A stretch of 64,000 bases of DNA from Dermanyssus gallinae (GCA_003439945.1 QVRM01002399.1:124001-188000); one strand, 5' to 3'. Counted from the first letter of the stretch, positions 10,167-21,835 are shown. Numbers and translations are program-made. Notes: generated by a model from the letters alone, not told the origin.

Positions 10167-11869
10167 GTGAATATTACTCAATTATTTAGAAAGTCGTGTT
10201 GCTTCACACACACTATTCGTAAGGCAAGAAGATCTCCTGGAGACGGGAGAGGCGTTTATTGTTGTTGCTGTTGTTGTCAATGTTATCGTTATCGTCAATA
10301 TTCTTGTGACAGCACCACCAACAGCAATCGCTGCGACAACATGAGCTTTAGCCGGACGGCTATGTCCGTCTGTCTCCTGTCGACGGCGCATTTCGTCTCG
10401 AGAGCCAAAGAGCTTGATTTTGTTTTTTTCTTCTTTTTCTTCGTCTTCTCAGATTAGGGCTCGCTCGGGAACGAACGTCGCACTAGCGACGCCGTAGCCG
10501 ACTTAAATGAACCACTCCGACCGAAGTGCTGCCGACCGAAGATTGACATTTTCAAATCAAAACATACGGGTGTACTTCGTTAAAACGAAATCGAGGCCAT
10601 GTGCCTGCTGCTGCTGCTGTCGGCGCACTGTGTTTCGCGGTATTCGTGCACCTCTCAGGACGCGAACAGGACGACGACGACAACGAGAACGAGGAGCAAC
10701 CGCCGCAGCAGCAGAAGGAGAAGGAGGAGGCTCCACCTCTTACATACTTGCTGCTCGAGCCGGTCACTCACTCACTCACTTGGCTACTCGATGATGAGAA
10801 TGCTGATGATCAGCAGCAGCAGCAGCAGAAACAACACCATCACCATCAGCTACGGACGGACTTTTGGACCGACGGACCAACCGACCAACCCGCCGCTTGG
10901 TTCGCGCTCGCGTTCGTTGGCTGCCGACTTTCGAGCGACCACAACAGGCCACTGCTAGCTACTATGACCCCTGCTCGACGGCGGACATCCCAAGAACACC
11001 CCAAACGAACGATCGTCTTCAAGCGTCAACAAGCGTCAGCCTTCTCCTCATCATCATCATCATCATCATCGTGATGATCATCGCTACCACCACCACCGTC
11101 TTCATCATCAGCACCATGACCACTATCTTCATCATCACCATCATCTTGGTTGTCGCGCTTGTCGTGGTTGTAGTTGTCGTCGGCTTCAGGGCTTACGGAG
11201 GAGGCAATGTGAGGCGATGTCGAAGACTTTGAAGCAGACTCACTCACTTGAACATGCCTCACTTAGCGTTTACTTTTCTCTCTCTCACTTAAAACGTTCT
11301 TTTCCGTATTTCTTTCTCTCTCTTTACTTTCTTTTTCTCTCTTCTTCTTTCCCTCTCTTACGCGCGGGCTCTCTCTCGTTCTAGCCACACTGCATCATAT
11401 CTCTGTCTCGTACAGCACTGAGTTGACAGCTTGTCCCTCCGTCCGTTCCTCCATCCATCCATTCCATGCATCGGGTAACCTGTCTGTTTGGCCTTCTGCC
11501 TGCGTGCCTGAAGCTCTACCTACGTTGAAGTCTGTCGCTGCCGCCGCCGAGAGAAGAAGAGAAGAAAGAACTAGCCGCACAAGCTCGGCAAAGCGACATA
11601 GCGCCAACAACGTTTACCCAACGAGCCAAAGGGAAGCGGACAAACCCCCCACCGCCGCCGCCACCGCCACTAACGAAACCACGACAGCAGCAGTAGCAGC
11701 TGTAGCAATCGAGTAACAGAGGAATATTTCATGTCTTGAGGACAGCTACGACGTCGTCGTCGTCGTCGATGTTGTTCTCCTTCTCGTATCCCCTTCGTCC
11801 CTGCTCAGGATCTGACGACGATTCACCAAAGCTTCACTCCCAATGACTGCTTCGTGCTCGCTATCCCCC

Positions 11870-11908
<39 letters not shown>

Positions 11909-12235
11909 ATCTCGTACTCTTTCACGTGCTGTATGTAGCCTGTCTGTGGGCTGTCTGTATGGCAAAGTGTTGTTTCTGGCCGGTATTCGGCCAGACGACG
12001 TCCTGCCAATCAAACGCAGTGATGAGTCGGAGGCCATCCGAGCAACAGCAGCCGCCCCTGCCGCTGCGAGACTTTGGCCGCTACGCAGACCGGGGCGGGG
12101 TAGCGCGATAATCATCTGACAAACAAAGCCTCTCTCTCTCCGCCCCCTCTCTCTCCCCTCTCTCTGTCTCGTCTCCTCTCGCTCTCTGTATGGCTTACTC
12201 TGCGTCTCAATGCCGCGCGTTCGTGTTTTAAGCAC
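10167..12235. other. trinucleotide and pyrimidine-rich GC island
   Basis: The region holds CAG runs (10809-10827), TCA runs (11044-11070), a CTC-rich stretch (11276-11360) and a (CT)n tract (11869-11907), in sequence richer in CpG than its surroundings. Frames of 70-157 codons are open on both strands at the same places (for example 10601-11074 with Asp, Gln, His and Ser runs). Repeat-driven openness explains these. It could be a promoter, 5' UTR or repeat-rich exon of a host gene, but no splice-bounded exon can be defended. Confidence 0.4.
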
Positions 12236-13289
12236 GTCTGCAAATCACAAGGAATATCGCCTCGAAAGAGTGTAGTATGTGTTTACTTTTGGCGAATTCG
12301 CTGATTAGCTGTCTAGCTTATTCTATTTGGCGTTACAATTATTGCTATCTGATTTACACGGTTGATAACAGCAATACGTTAACTAAATGCAAATATAAAG
12401 AAAACAACAATTGCAGTATTAGAATGTCAAATCAAGATTTATTTGTAGGATCCCCCAAAACCTATTTTATTTACCTACTCCACACATGTGATAGATGCCC
12501 ACGTTTAGTGATACACAATTAATAGCCATTTTCCGGTTTATTTGCACCTGTTTTGACATTGATAAGGAGCATTTTAACATAAATCAAGTAATTTATTTAA
12601 CCATATTTCACAAACCATTCGGTAAGAGCTGAAGCCCCATAATCAAGCGCCCGACTCAACCAAAACGAACACAACCGCATCTTCTACGGCGGAAATGCTT
12701 CTGAAGATGATATCGACTTCTCGACTCGATCTAATAACTCGTTCGGTGATATCTTATAAATATATGTAAGCGCATATAAAAACTGAACACTTGTGTCGAA
12801 CATCAGCCGTAAGTGTTTTCATGTCGTTTTTATTATGATAGCGTCGTATGATAGCTAATGTTCTAAACGACAGTTGGACAGACAAATAGATGCTTGACGT
12901 CTTTGTAGTACAGTCAATAATGGTGTGTGACCTGTGCTAATGACATCGCACACGTGCATCGCATGTTCAACATGAGAGAGAAAAACAGCGTTCCAAAATA
13001 AAGTTGACTGCGCAACGAAGTTTATTTGCTGCGAGGGAACAACATTATACACGTCGTCTACGTTTATAAACGATTTGTGCCAAAGGGAACAAAAGCCTTT
13101 ATCTAGGAACTCATAGTGAACAAACTTCCACCTGTTTCAGGTGTATTAAAGGGTTACTGAAAATGAAGAACAAATCATCAAATGAATTTTATGGCCAAAA
13201 TATATGCAAAACCTGCTTTCTGGTCCAAGCAATAGAAAATATCTACTTAAAGCATCCGCCGTTTATCCCAGTATAGATGCCATCATTGT
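12236..13289. other. unassigned DNA
   Basis: AT-rich sequence with no recognised gene or repeat. Confidence 0.4.
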
Positions 13290-13850
13290 CTACGCACTAA
13301 CAGCCTGTATATTAGCGTGAAAGGTTAGAAAATGAACAGGAAAGTGATCCATGCAAATTGAAACGCCCCTTTCGTTGATGGAAGCACCCAGAATAAGCTG
13401 GGCGCCTCATTAAAGTGACCGCAGATGCGAGAAAAGCCTTAATGTTCTGAGCCCGGTAGGCTGGTGCGCTGTCGTGGTGGAACCGTTGCCCCAAGACGCT
13501 GTCGAGCTTCTCTCGGTGAGCGCAATGAAACTTTTGATCGTCGTTCTATAGCATACCTGTCACTCGCTGCTGTACCGCGCTTTTCCAGTTTGACCATTGC
13601 CACAATTTCACTTCTAGAGAAAAAGATGGCGACCATCACCTCTACGGCAGCCGGCCGCTGGCGATTCACTTTTGTGGGTGGACACGCTCCAACGCCTGAC
13701 CAGTGCGTCGAGAATAAAGAAAGCCTGGTCCGCTTTGTTTCTCGTAGAATTTTATCAGAAATTCTCAAGCCACAAAGACCTGCGCCGCGTTTTCGTCCTG
13801 TGACAAATCACAAGGTACCCATCCAGCAGATTTGTTGGTGAGTCCAATAT
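13290..13850 (-). pseudogene. old mariner-like transposase relic
   Basis: On the minus strand, a frame at 13768-13439 carries CPPTKVNRQRPAAVEVMVAIFFS followed by IVAMVKLEKRGTAASDRYAIE. These resemble the mariner segment between the first and second aspartate. In the next frame, QRFHHDSAPAYRAQNIKAFLAS keeps the second aspartate (HHDNAPAH in active elements). The third catalytic block and both termini are not recognisable. It is clearly diverged from the two mariners at 4.9-8.2 kb and much older. Confidence 0.6.
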
Positions 13851-14700
13851 GGTTGTGCTGGATATTATGGAGAAACTTGACATTCAAGTATCCCCTGGCG
13901 ATGCAAATATTATGTTTGACTTTTCGTCAATCGCAATCTTCACAAGAGCCACTGTCGTCCGTTGGTGTTTTTGGATGTTCTTCACGGGCTCGTCGTACAG
14001 ATTGAATGTCCAGTTCGACATTTTCTGTAGCATCCATACACACTCCCAGGAATGGCAGTTCATCCACAATGGTCGACCAAAGCTCTTTAAGACACTTTTG
14101 TGCACTTTATCTTCGCTAGAGGTTGCACAAGATAACAGAGTGCAGACCGAGTTGTTTCCTGCAGTTGTGACACTGACGTAATTGTACTCGCGATTCTCTA
14201 GCACCGTTGTGTCTGTGAAATCGTCGATTCGAATTTCGAATGTTCCACCTAAACATTAACAATGAAACGGCTATTCGCCAGTGGATTCAATTCTAAAACT
14301 CACTTTCCACTACGCAGGAAATAAAAACCAGGTCTCTATATACTAAAGATCAGCTGTTCACGACTGCTGTGTTGACGTGTTTTGTTGCGCTCCGCAAGGC
14401 TGTGGTTTTATTGGTTGTTCTATAGCGTTCACAAAGCGAAATTGTACCGTGACGGACAGAGTGCAGTTCCTAGAACTTCCTGGATATATTCCACAGTTTT
14501 TTGCTGCCTGGGAAAACACAATTTTCCAACTTCCATAAACGGACGTTCCACGCTCCAGAGCGACTGATCGATTACAGTTAAACGGAGTAGCAGCATCTAA
14601 GCACAACAGTGAAACCCGTGATGTGGCTGGTGATTATGGTGAACGTTCAAGTGTGTGAATAACTTTACTTCGTAAATAATTTTGACTACCACATAGGATA
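13851..14700. other. unassigned DNA
   Basis: Frames near 13849-14181 (+), 13884-14204 (-) and 14358-14606 (-) are open but show no motif I recognise. Part may belong to the mariner relic next to it. Confidence 0.35.
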
Positions 14701-14760
14701 AATTTTAAATATAGTCCAGTTAAGGGCCGGCCAGTCGCTAAAGTGCCCGCTTAAACGCCG

Positions 14761-14848
14761 CGGCTACAGTAGGTCAGCGGTTGAGTGGCGAACTACTGCG
14801 TGCAAGTCTCGGGTTCGAACCCCCGAAATAGTTTTTTTTTGTTTTTTT
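14761..14848 (+). other. tRNA-like module with T-runs upstream of LINE ORF1
   Basis: An A-box-like TAGGTCAGCGG (14770-14780) and a perfect B box GGTTCGAACCC (14812-14822) are 42 bases apart, as in a tRNA. The T-arm CGGGTTCGAACCCCCG can pair. Runs of nine and seven T follow at 14832-14848, as in a polymerase III terminator. The acceptor arms do not pair, so it is not a functional tRNA gene. It is either a tRNA-derived SINE head or part of the 5' end of the LINE that begins about 40 bases downstream. The second ORF1 of this kind (20110-21028) has the same arrangement. Confidence 0.6.
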
Positions 14849-14893
14849 AAGTATAATTATTGATTAATTTATTTTTTTTTGCGGCCGCTAACT

Positions 14894-16385
14894 CCGTAAC
14901 GGGCGCAATATACCGGTCAAACACTCCCCGCCGCTGAAACCGCGCGAGACTGAACTACCGGTTCAGTCGGTAACAACACCAGCCGACACGCGTGGGGCGG
15001 GCGACCGTACAGTTCGTGCGGGAGGAGAAAAACGCGCAGCGTCGAGCCCGATTGAAGACGCGCGGGTGAAAGACGTGCGAGTATCGCAAGATGATCCGCC
15101 TGGTACGAGCGTGGATGCGAAAACTGAGGTTTGAGATGAACCTCAGACCCACGAGGAGCAGCCTGACGACGCAGGATTCATCACAGTGGTTCGCGGTAGG
15201 AGGCCGCAGGCGCCGAAGATTGTAGTATCAAGGCAGGAAGCAGTAATATTTTCTGCTGACGAAGACAAGTTGCGGAATAATTTCAATGAAGTCTGCGACT
15301 GTATTGCCAGCCATGTCAAGGGGAGGATTGAAAAGCCCCGTTTTACAAGGACTAGAGAGCTCGTCATTGTAGTGGAGGCCGAAGAAGATAGAGGCACCCT
15401 GCTTTCGTTACAAGAGCTGGCTGGTGTTAAGGTATCTGCCAGGATAAGTGGAGTGCGCTCGTCTGTGAAGGGTAAAATATCTGGTGTACACCCTTCTATC
15501 TCAGAAGCAACCATACTAGCTGCACTCAAGTCGTCGGGAGTGACCGAGGTGGCTCGAGTTGAAACAAAAAACCAGAAGAATAACGTGATGTCCACGACAG
15601 AACATGTGATCTTAACTTTTACGGGCAACCATTTCCCGTCGGAAGTCCGCTTGGGTCTAAAGCAGCATGGAGTTGTGTTGTACCGAGATCCAATGCAGTG
15701 CTTCAAGTGCTACAGTATGGATTCACTTTGCCGCCGATTTTAAGGTTCTGAAGCCAAAGTGTAGGAGGTGTGGCTCCCTGGAACATCTCAGAAAGGAGTA
15801 CAAAGCTCAGGCCAGGTGTTGCCTATGTAATGGCAAGCACGAGGCTACATGGGGTTCTTGCCCCGCTAGATTGAGTCGTATAGAGATGTTAAAGCGTAAC
15901 AATATCGAGAAACAACCGAACGCTGCAGCCGTGCCGCTTTGCGCTCCCGTCGATTACGTTCAAGCCTGCGACAACTTCACGAAACGCAGTTAGTCGTCTG
16001 TTGTAAAGAACGACATTGAAGTGAGTGACATCACCGCCATAAACCGAGAAGTCGACCCGGAGCAAGGTCTACGAAGAAGGTGGCACCCTCAGCCGACATG
16101 GCTGCTGATCTAGTACAGGGGCTACTGGACAGAATCGTTCCTTGCATAATAGAAGCGATTCAAACAGCAGTCACCAGCGTTATTGAAAAGCTGCTTCCCT
16201 CCTTGTTCCCCAGAGTCTCCGTAGAAGAGAAAAGTGACAAGCCGACTAAAATTATCGACAGCACTCCCCTTGAAGTCTCAATACGAGAATCCATAGAAAC
16301 ATCTCTGCGAGAAACACTTCGCGCGTCGTCGTATAGGTTTGGTGCAGAGTCAACCAAGAGCGATAAGCCTCGAGACGGATCGTGA
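14894..16385 (+). pseudogene. LINE ORF1 (gag-like zinc-knuckle protein), broken
   Basis: The frame is open from 14894 without an ATG and is stopped by TGA near 15122. It is open again from about 15125 through DDAGFITVVRGRR to 15743. A conserved central part (LAGVKVSARISGVRSS, ISEATILAALKSSGVTEVAR) matches the ORF1 on the minus strand at 20.2-20.7 kb. Three knuckles follow at 15690-15880: CFKC (broken by a frameshift near 15717), CRRCGSLEHLRKEY (the last Cys replaced by Tyr) and CCLCNGKHEATWGSC. After a further frame change, 16080-16385 encodes an amphipathic, Glu/Ser-rich tail. Such proteins coat the LINE RNA with their knuckles and chaperone reverse transcription. It is a pseudogene. Confidence 0.8.
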
Positions 16386-16439
16386 CTGCCTTACACAACA
16401 ATTACTGACGTCCTAGCATCAAAGAAACCTCAATATAGT

Positions 16440-19100
16440 CAAAACAAAAGGTCGACAATTCGATTATTTCAGTGGAACTGTGAAGGTATTAAATCAAGTT
16501 TACGATTACTTCCCTTAACGGACCAATTCGACGTGTTAGTTATTACCGAGACCTGGGCCGCCAAGCCCACAGTCATCCCCGATTGGCGTGTGGCGGAATG
16601 TCTAGGTACCCAGTAAAAAGGGCCAGGTCGAACGAATGGAGATGTTGCTGTCATATATAATAGTACACTTCCTGGAATTCATCCCTGCTACAGTGAAGAC
16701 AATTGCGTAATCCTTACGGGAGACACAATAAACGTGATTGCAGCCTAATCTAGTCCATCGGAGGATACGGAAATTGGTGGGCTGTATCTACAGCCGATGA
16801 CTCGACATTTATCGCGCCGCAAGGACAATCAACAATAGATATATTTGCTACAAATGCTGATCCGCGTAACGTGGAATATAGAGGAATACAACGGTGTACC
16901 CTGGCGTTTGGAGTGAAGTGGCATTTACCAGTTGCAATGAATATCTCACTTGGCCCGCAAACTTTCAACAGCAAGCGGCCTTCTCTGAGTCGTACCCTCG
17001 ACATCACACGACTAAAAACCGTTGCTCGAAGTGTTCTTCCTGTTCTAGTCCTGATCGACGTAGAGTCATATGCTTGCAGGCTCCGTACCGTCATTACCGG
17101 TAGCACCCGGCCAAAACGAGCTCGTAGTAAGTCTGTCCCATGGTACAATCAGCAGTGCCGCTCCTTCAAGCACTACATGGTGCAAGCATACATCCTAGCT
17201 CGTACACGCCCTGAGATGATGCCCCTTTACACTCAACTGAGCCGCGCGTACAAGAAAGTGGTAAAGGAAGCTATAAAGGAGCATGAAGAGCGAAGTGAGT
17301 ACAAGTTACTGGTCGAGGCACACCAATCGCCACACAAATGGTTGCGTGCCGATAGACGCGCCACTGCATGTCCAATCCAGCCTAAGAAGTTAAACGAGCA
17401 CTTTTGTAAAATGTTTGCCGGTGCATTAACCATTCCGAGCGATGCTCCTGTAGTATTTTCTGCATGGAGCGAGCGAATCCAGGAAGCTCACCAGGCCCTG
17501 TCTCGCCCTTTTATCGACTCGGAAGTAACTGAAGCAATGGTAAAGGCGCCGCTGGGTAAGGCCCTCGGACCTGACCTAGTGGTAAACGAACATCTTCGGC
17601 AGGCCACGTTGTTAGTGCCGTGTTTCACTGCTCTTTTCAATGAAGTGCTTAGAACATCCCAATTACCCGTGGAATGGAGGACCAGTCTTCTTAGTATCAT
17701 TGCTAAGGGAAAGGGAGACCCACTGGCTCCATCATCTTACCGAGGAATAACGAAAAAGAGCGTAATATATAAGCTTCTGTCGGCCATCTTAACCCGTCGC
17801 CTGGAAGTATTTATAGAAACTACCGGGGCACTTCCTGAGCAGCAACACGGATTCAGAAAAGGCAGATAAACAATGACTGCGTGCGCCTTGCTTCTAAACT
17901 CGGTGAATCGTACACTTCGTGTCAGGGGGAGTTATCTATTCGCCGTGTTCGTGGACTTCAAGGCGGCCTTTGATACGGCCTCGCGAACGATCATCCTTGA
18001 CAAGCTGGCACGTAGTGGAGTCCCACTGAGCATGCTAGAGCTTCTAAGAAGCATCTTGCAAGAGGGACTGGTAATAATAGACGATGGGGTTGCTGAGCAC
18101 GCGCCGATCACTCAGACCACCGGTGTTGCTCAGGGAGATAACCTGAGTCCTCTGTTGTTCTCAATGTTGGTAAGCGATCTCCCGGCGGAAATACATAGTC
18201 GGCATTCACAAGTGGAAACGCTTATGTATGCCGATGATTTAGTATTGTTCTCCCGAAGTCGCTTTCACTTGCAGCAGTCGCTTGTAACTCTACAGAGCTA
18301 TGTAACCCGGAACAAATTGGAGATCAATGCGAGCAAGACAAAAGCGATGAAATTCCGACGAGGAGGAAGACTGGCCAAAAGCGATGAGCTCCGACTGAAT
18401 TCAGAAATAGTCGCAATTGTTCCATACTTTCCCTACCTGGGGGTCGTGTTTTCTTCACGTGGCACAAGCTTCTCCAGGCATGTTGAAGAAAGAGTCCGAA
18501 AAGGCCTACAATCCTTTTACAGTGTCAAGGACCCATGCAGACTGTCGATGGAGGTTGCTGTTAAGCTGTTTAACCTGAAGATTGCACCCACAGCATCTTA
18601 CGATGTTCAGGTGATCTGACCGTATCTCACGAGATCGAACCTAAGGGCGTTTGACAACTCAAAGCCAGTTTTCTAAAGAAAGTGTTGAACGTCCATCGCA
18701 CTAGCCTGAATAGGTTAGTGTACGTATTGGCATCGTCGCCGTTATTCGTACAGGACTTACAGAGTATGTACAACCTGCCGAAGACGACGGTTTTTAGAGA
18801 ACACGTCTTAGACTGGGAGAATAAAATGGCCGACATCGACGCGCTGTTTTATAAAACGAGAGCAATGACGTCGATTTGTGGAGAGCCTGCAGTTATGAGA
18901 ACCGGCATCTAATTACCAGATTTGCCGTCCACGGCTTTCATCTGAAGATCTGTGCGCGCGAGAAGTTTCATGAAATCTCGGCAGAGTGTATGTGTAAACT
19001 TTGTGGCTACCCGTGTGATCTATATCACCTTCAGCGTTGTGAAAGAGCAATTCCGCTGTCTCAACTCTGGAAATGCGATGTTTATGATGTATATTCGTAA
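16440..19100 (+). pseudogene. LINE ORF2: APE endonuclease and reverse transcriptase, broken
   Basis: The APE domain starts at about 16465 with RLFQWNCEGIKSSL and FDVLVITETWAAK (Asn and Glu active-site positions). It ends at about 16785-16830 with FIAPQGQSTIDIFATN. The GDFN block between them is missing, so roughly 50-80 residues were deleted. RT motifs follow: KALGPDLVVNEHL, YRGITKKSVIYKLLSA, QHGFRKGR, then FAVFVDFKAAFD (catalytic Asp), TTGVAQGDNLSPLLFSML, LMYADDLVLFS (YADD) and FPYLGVVFSSRG. A TAA at 17867-17869 interrupts the frame right after FRKGR. A TGA at 18617-18619 stands where Trp is expected after YDVQVI. The C-terminus (18880-19060) has CKLCGYPCDLYHLQRC. It would nick DNA and copy the RNA at the target. 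Confidence 0.88.
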
Positions 19101-19140
19101 ACCAATCATTGGTTAATAAAACTACTACTACTATATACTA

Positions 19141-19660
19141 AAATAGATTAGAAAATCTTCACTTGAAAGATGCAATCGCTATGAGATGACATGAGCGACA
19201 ACAATTTTCAAAAATAAAGAGCAAGGTTATCTTTTTAGAAAGGGAGCTTGTGATTGGAGGGACGTTGTGGGTTGGGCAGGTGCAGGGGAGCATGCAGGGC
19301 TTGAACCTGTACATATCTGTCTACCTATGTTAAAGCAAATAAGGCTTGTGAGGCTAAGCTGGCTGTGTTCGCTGCAAATCAGAAGCTGATTCGCAATAGC
19401 CCTGATACATAAACTCTAGCCATTGCGTACGCGTAAATTCCATATAGTCGTCATTTCGTAGCAACCGAGGCAACCGTAGCATGTACATATACTTTTTAAT
19501 ATTGTTCGACAACCAAATAATCTCCGGAGCAGCGTCTCCATCTACCCTTACGAGGTTGCTCGTGTGAACAACTCATTTATCTGGAGGATTGCACGTCGTT
19601 CACAGATTCGAAACGACTTTGCTTTTATTGCAATACCCATTTTTCAATTAATGTGATGTG
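19141..19660. other. unassigned DNA
   Basis: No gene or repeat recognised. Confidence 0.4.

Positions 19661-19722
<62 letters not shown>
19661..19722. repeat. (TA)n microsatellite
   Basis: About 30 TA units with one interruption near its start. Confidence 0.95.
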
Positions 19723-19724
<2 letters not shown>

Positions 19725-19830
19725 TTGATGGTCTAGGGGTCTAGTAAATTAAATATTATTATATCTATAATGAATTTTATTAATCAATTTATATTACAAT
19801 CCTGTGTAAGTGAACGTGTTAACTTTTAGC

Positions 19831-20125
19831 CTATAACAGCCCTGGTGTGCACCATTCGGCAAGCGATCCCAAAACTGAGATCGCGTTGCCCCGCTGGACG
19901 TCAATGGAAAGTCTTTGGCGCAAAAAATGTGCGGCTCTCTTGTACCCAGTAGTTATCTTTAATCGTTCGCCCAATTTAGTAAGTATTCTTTCAGTCAAGG
20001 GGCCCGGTGGTCCCAAGGTTTCGAAGGCCACTGGGCTGAAGTTATGGGCTCTTGCCAGTTCGGCATATTTGTTCATCTTGTTCGTTTCTGCTTGGGTCGC
20101 GGCTACACTGACTTGCTATATGACC
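19831..20125 (-). pseudogene. Dong/R4-like element, C-terminal end only
   Basis: On the minus strand, NKYAELARAHNFSPVAFETLGP and FLRQRLSIDVQRGNAISVLGS match the last two blocks of the endonuclease protein encoded at 2155-3232 (YHFVPVAMETMGPI and FLRQQLSLAVCRGNAAAI). Nothing of the knuckle or nuclease core remains. Its 5' side runs directly into the ORF1 relic at 20110-21028 on the same strand. The frame is open to 19831. Confidence 0.75.
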
Positions 20126-21028
20126 GGTTCGGAGGCATTTAAAGCAGACCATCGGTTGATCCGGTTCGAGCACTACGGCGTGCGACTTATAACCCAGAAA
20201 TATAGAGATCGGTGGTTGTCAAATGGTCAAATGTAAGTATCACCCGGTCTAAGGGCTTCCGTACATCGCCCCGAGTGGCGTGCAGGCGACGAACTTGAGT
20301 CACTCCTAAGTCTTTTAATTCCTCTAGGATTTCTGCCTCTGTGAAGGCGATGCTAACACCTTGAATTTTTGCCTTGAATGAAGCTATAGCTGGGCATGAG
20401 GACTTTACTTGTATCCCGTTTAGTTGCTTAACGTTCAACAGAGAAGTTGCTGACTCCATGTTAGAAGTCCAAACGGCGATACTTGACTTGTCACAAGAAA
20501 TTATACTTCCTGGGGACAATGTGTGAACTGCCTTAAATAAAGTTAGCAGTGACCCTTCTTCAAAGTTAACGGGCGTATTATCTTCGGTGGGTTGTCTGCG
20601 AAAGACGACCTTGAGAGTGCCTATGGTACCTGCTTTAAGATCATCTCTAAGCTTGTCCAACTGCTTCAGTTCTCGCGCCGTCAAGCGCTTTTCTTTGCGT
20701 GTGACGTGTGAACTGTGAATCCACCATTATCATCGTCCCTGTTAACCGCTTCGTCTTGAACAACTTGTTCTATAGTCTCAGGTAACATCTTCCTCCTCTT
20801 TACGCCTAAAGGCGTGTTATTTTCCATCGTCGGGGTGGCGTTTTCACAAACGGGGTTTTCATGGGCGGCTTTCAGGTTATCTGATGGTAACACTACAGCG
20901 TTGGACGCTGTTCCACTGAGCACTGAACTGCTCGTTGATTCATTTCCAGGTGCTGCATCTTTGCGCAGTCTAGTGATGTCCAGAGAGCGCGGAGCAACAA
21001 TTGGAGGCGGTTGTGGCCCGGGTGCCAT
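20110..21028 (-). pseudogene. LINE ORF1 (gag-like), second copy, 3'-truncated
   Basis: The ATG at 21028 gives MAPGPQPPPIVAPRSLDITR. The frame reaches DDDNGGFTVHTSHA near 20710, where a frameshift moves it to the frame open to 20187. The central block (LLNVKQLNGIQVKSS, FTEAEILEELKDLGVTQVRR, RVILTF) aligns in order with the ORF1 at 15186-15743. After another one-base shift near 20190 comes a complete knuckle CFKCLRTGHIASQC (C-x2-C-x4-H-x4-C). The second and third knuckles are absent because the sequence changes into the C-terminus of a Dong-like element at about 20110-20125. Compared with the ORF1 at 14.9-16.4 kb, the N-terminus is complete here. It is a pseudogene. Confidence 0.78.
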
Positions 21029-21073
21029 GACGTTCTTCGGTATCGACTGTATAAAGAACTGTCGCACTCAGAA

Positions 21074-21180
21074 GAAAAAAAACGGGAAAAAAAATTGTTT
21101 ACACGACCGGGTTTCGAACTCGGTCCCCCCACTCCGTAGTCAGTGGTCCTGTTGCATACGCCACGCACTACGCTTGAAGT
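21074..21180 (-). other. tRNA-like module with T-runs upstream of second ORF1
   Basis: On the minus strand an A-box-like TAGTGCGTGG (21170-21161) is followed by an anticodon-like arm CCACT-loop-AGTGG (21146-21129) and a B-box-like AGTTCGAAACCC (21120-21109) inside a T-arm GACCG...CGGTC. Runs of nine and eight T (on the minus strand) follow at 21094-21075. The ORF1 start codon is about 45 bases further on. The acceptor stem does not pair. The layout repeats the one at 14761-14848, although the two modules differ in sequence. Confidence 0.6.
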
Positions 21181-21189
21181 GTTAGTCGT

Positions 21190-21599
21190 CGATAACCAAC
21201 TAGCGGCTACCGTTTGTAGTATGATGTAAACAAACAGTCGTAAAATGTAAACAATCACGCTGTCGAACGAAAGTTTTGAACACACTCGAGAGGCGGACTG
21301 GCCTGGACGGGTTACGGCCCTGACGTTCAGTGGAACGACTACCGGGCCTGCGTCGCGCGTCTATGGAAACGTCACTCAACACTGTCTCACTGCACCAATT
21401 GGCGCCGCAATCATCGAACTCGAATTGGCTACACGATTAGATTTTCCGGGAACACAGGTAAGAAGCGTCCGCACTCGACCAAGTGATCGAGGGAAAAAAA
21501 ATTTATAATATATAATTATAATATTACTTATTTTAAGAATAATGCCATAATAGAGCTAGTTACGGTTGTCATCTACCACGTGTGGCCGGTCAGATCCTT
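21190..21599. other. unassigned DNA
   Basis: The part next to the tRNA-like module could be further 5' sequence of the minus-strand element. Nothing else is recognised. Confidence 0.35.
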
Positions 21600-21835
21600 A
21601 TTGTTAATCAAATTCCGTTCCTTTAAGCGATGCTTATTAAAAAGAAAAAAATTATATATGGTAAACCATGCCGATGAGAGTCAGCGACCATGCTGCCACA
21701 AGGATTGTTGGGAAATTCTAGATATCTTATCATGTCCACTTATGCTGTCCCTCAAAAAATATCTGATATAAAAAAGGTGGCATTTGAATTTAGATATACA
21801 TGTCAAGCGAATAATATATACAATAATCTATCTAT
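21600..21835 (+). repeat. interspersed repeat, copy 1
   Basis: It shares ordered blocks with 31085-31310: AGCGATGCT, GAGAGTCAGCGACCATGCTG (about 21676-21695), GGATTGTTGG, CTAGATAT and a terminal GTCAAGCGAATAATA. A shorter third match is at 36358-36420. No coding frame or TIR was found. It may be a SINE or a LINE end. The orientation given only means the same as copy 2. Confidence 0.65.

Larger units (their letters stand above)
14885..19140 (+). mobile_element. near-full-length APE-type non-LTR retrotransposon (LINE), dead
   Basis: The order is ORF1 with zinc knuckles, APE endonuclease, reverse transcriptase, C-terminal cysteine-histidine motif, and a 3' end AATAAAACTACTACTACTATA. No RNase H domain is seen. 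A shortened endonuclease, frameshifts and nonsense codons show it is no longer active. Clade not assigned; it resembles the Jockey/I-type group in layout. Confidence 0.85.

Noticed and set aside
10601..11074. A 157-codon frame with Asp, Gln, His and Ser runs that could be a host regulatory protein
   Set aside because: The runs come from triplet repeats, which stay open in several frames. Opposite-strand frames cover the same bases, and no domain or splice structure is visible.
14761..14848. A functional tRNA gene
   Set aside because: The B box and T-arm are good, but the acceptor arms do not pair and the anticodon arm is poor. It was kept as a tRNA-like module instead.
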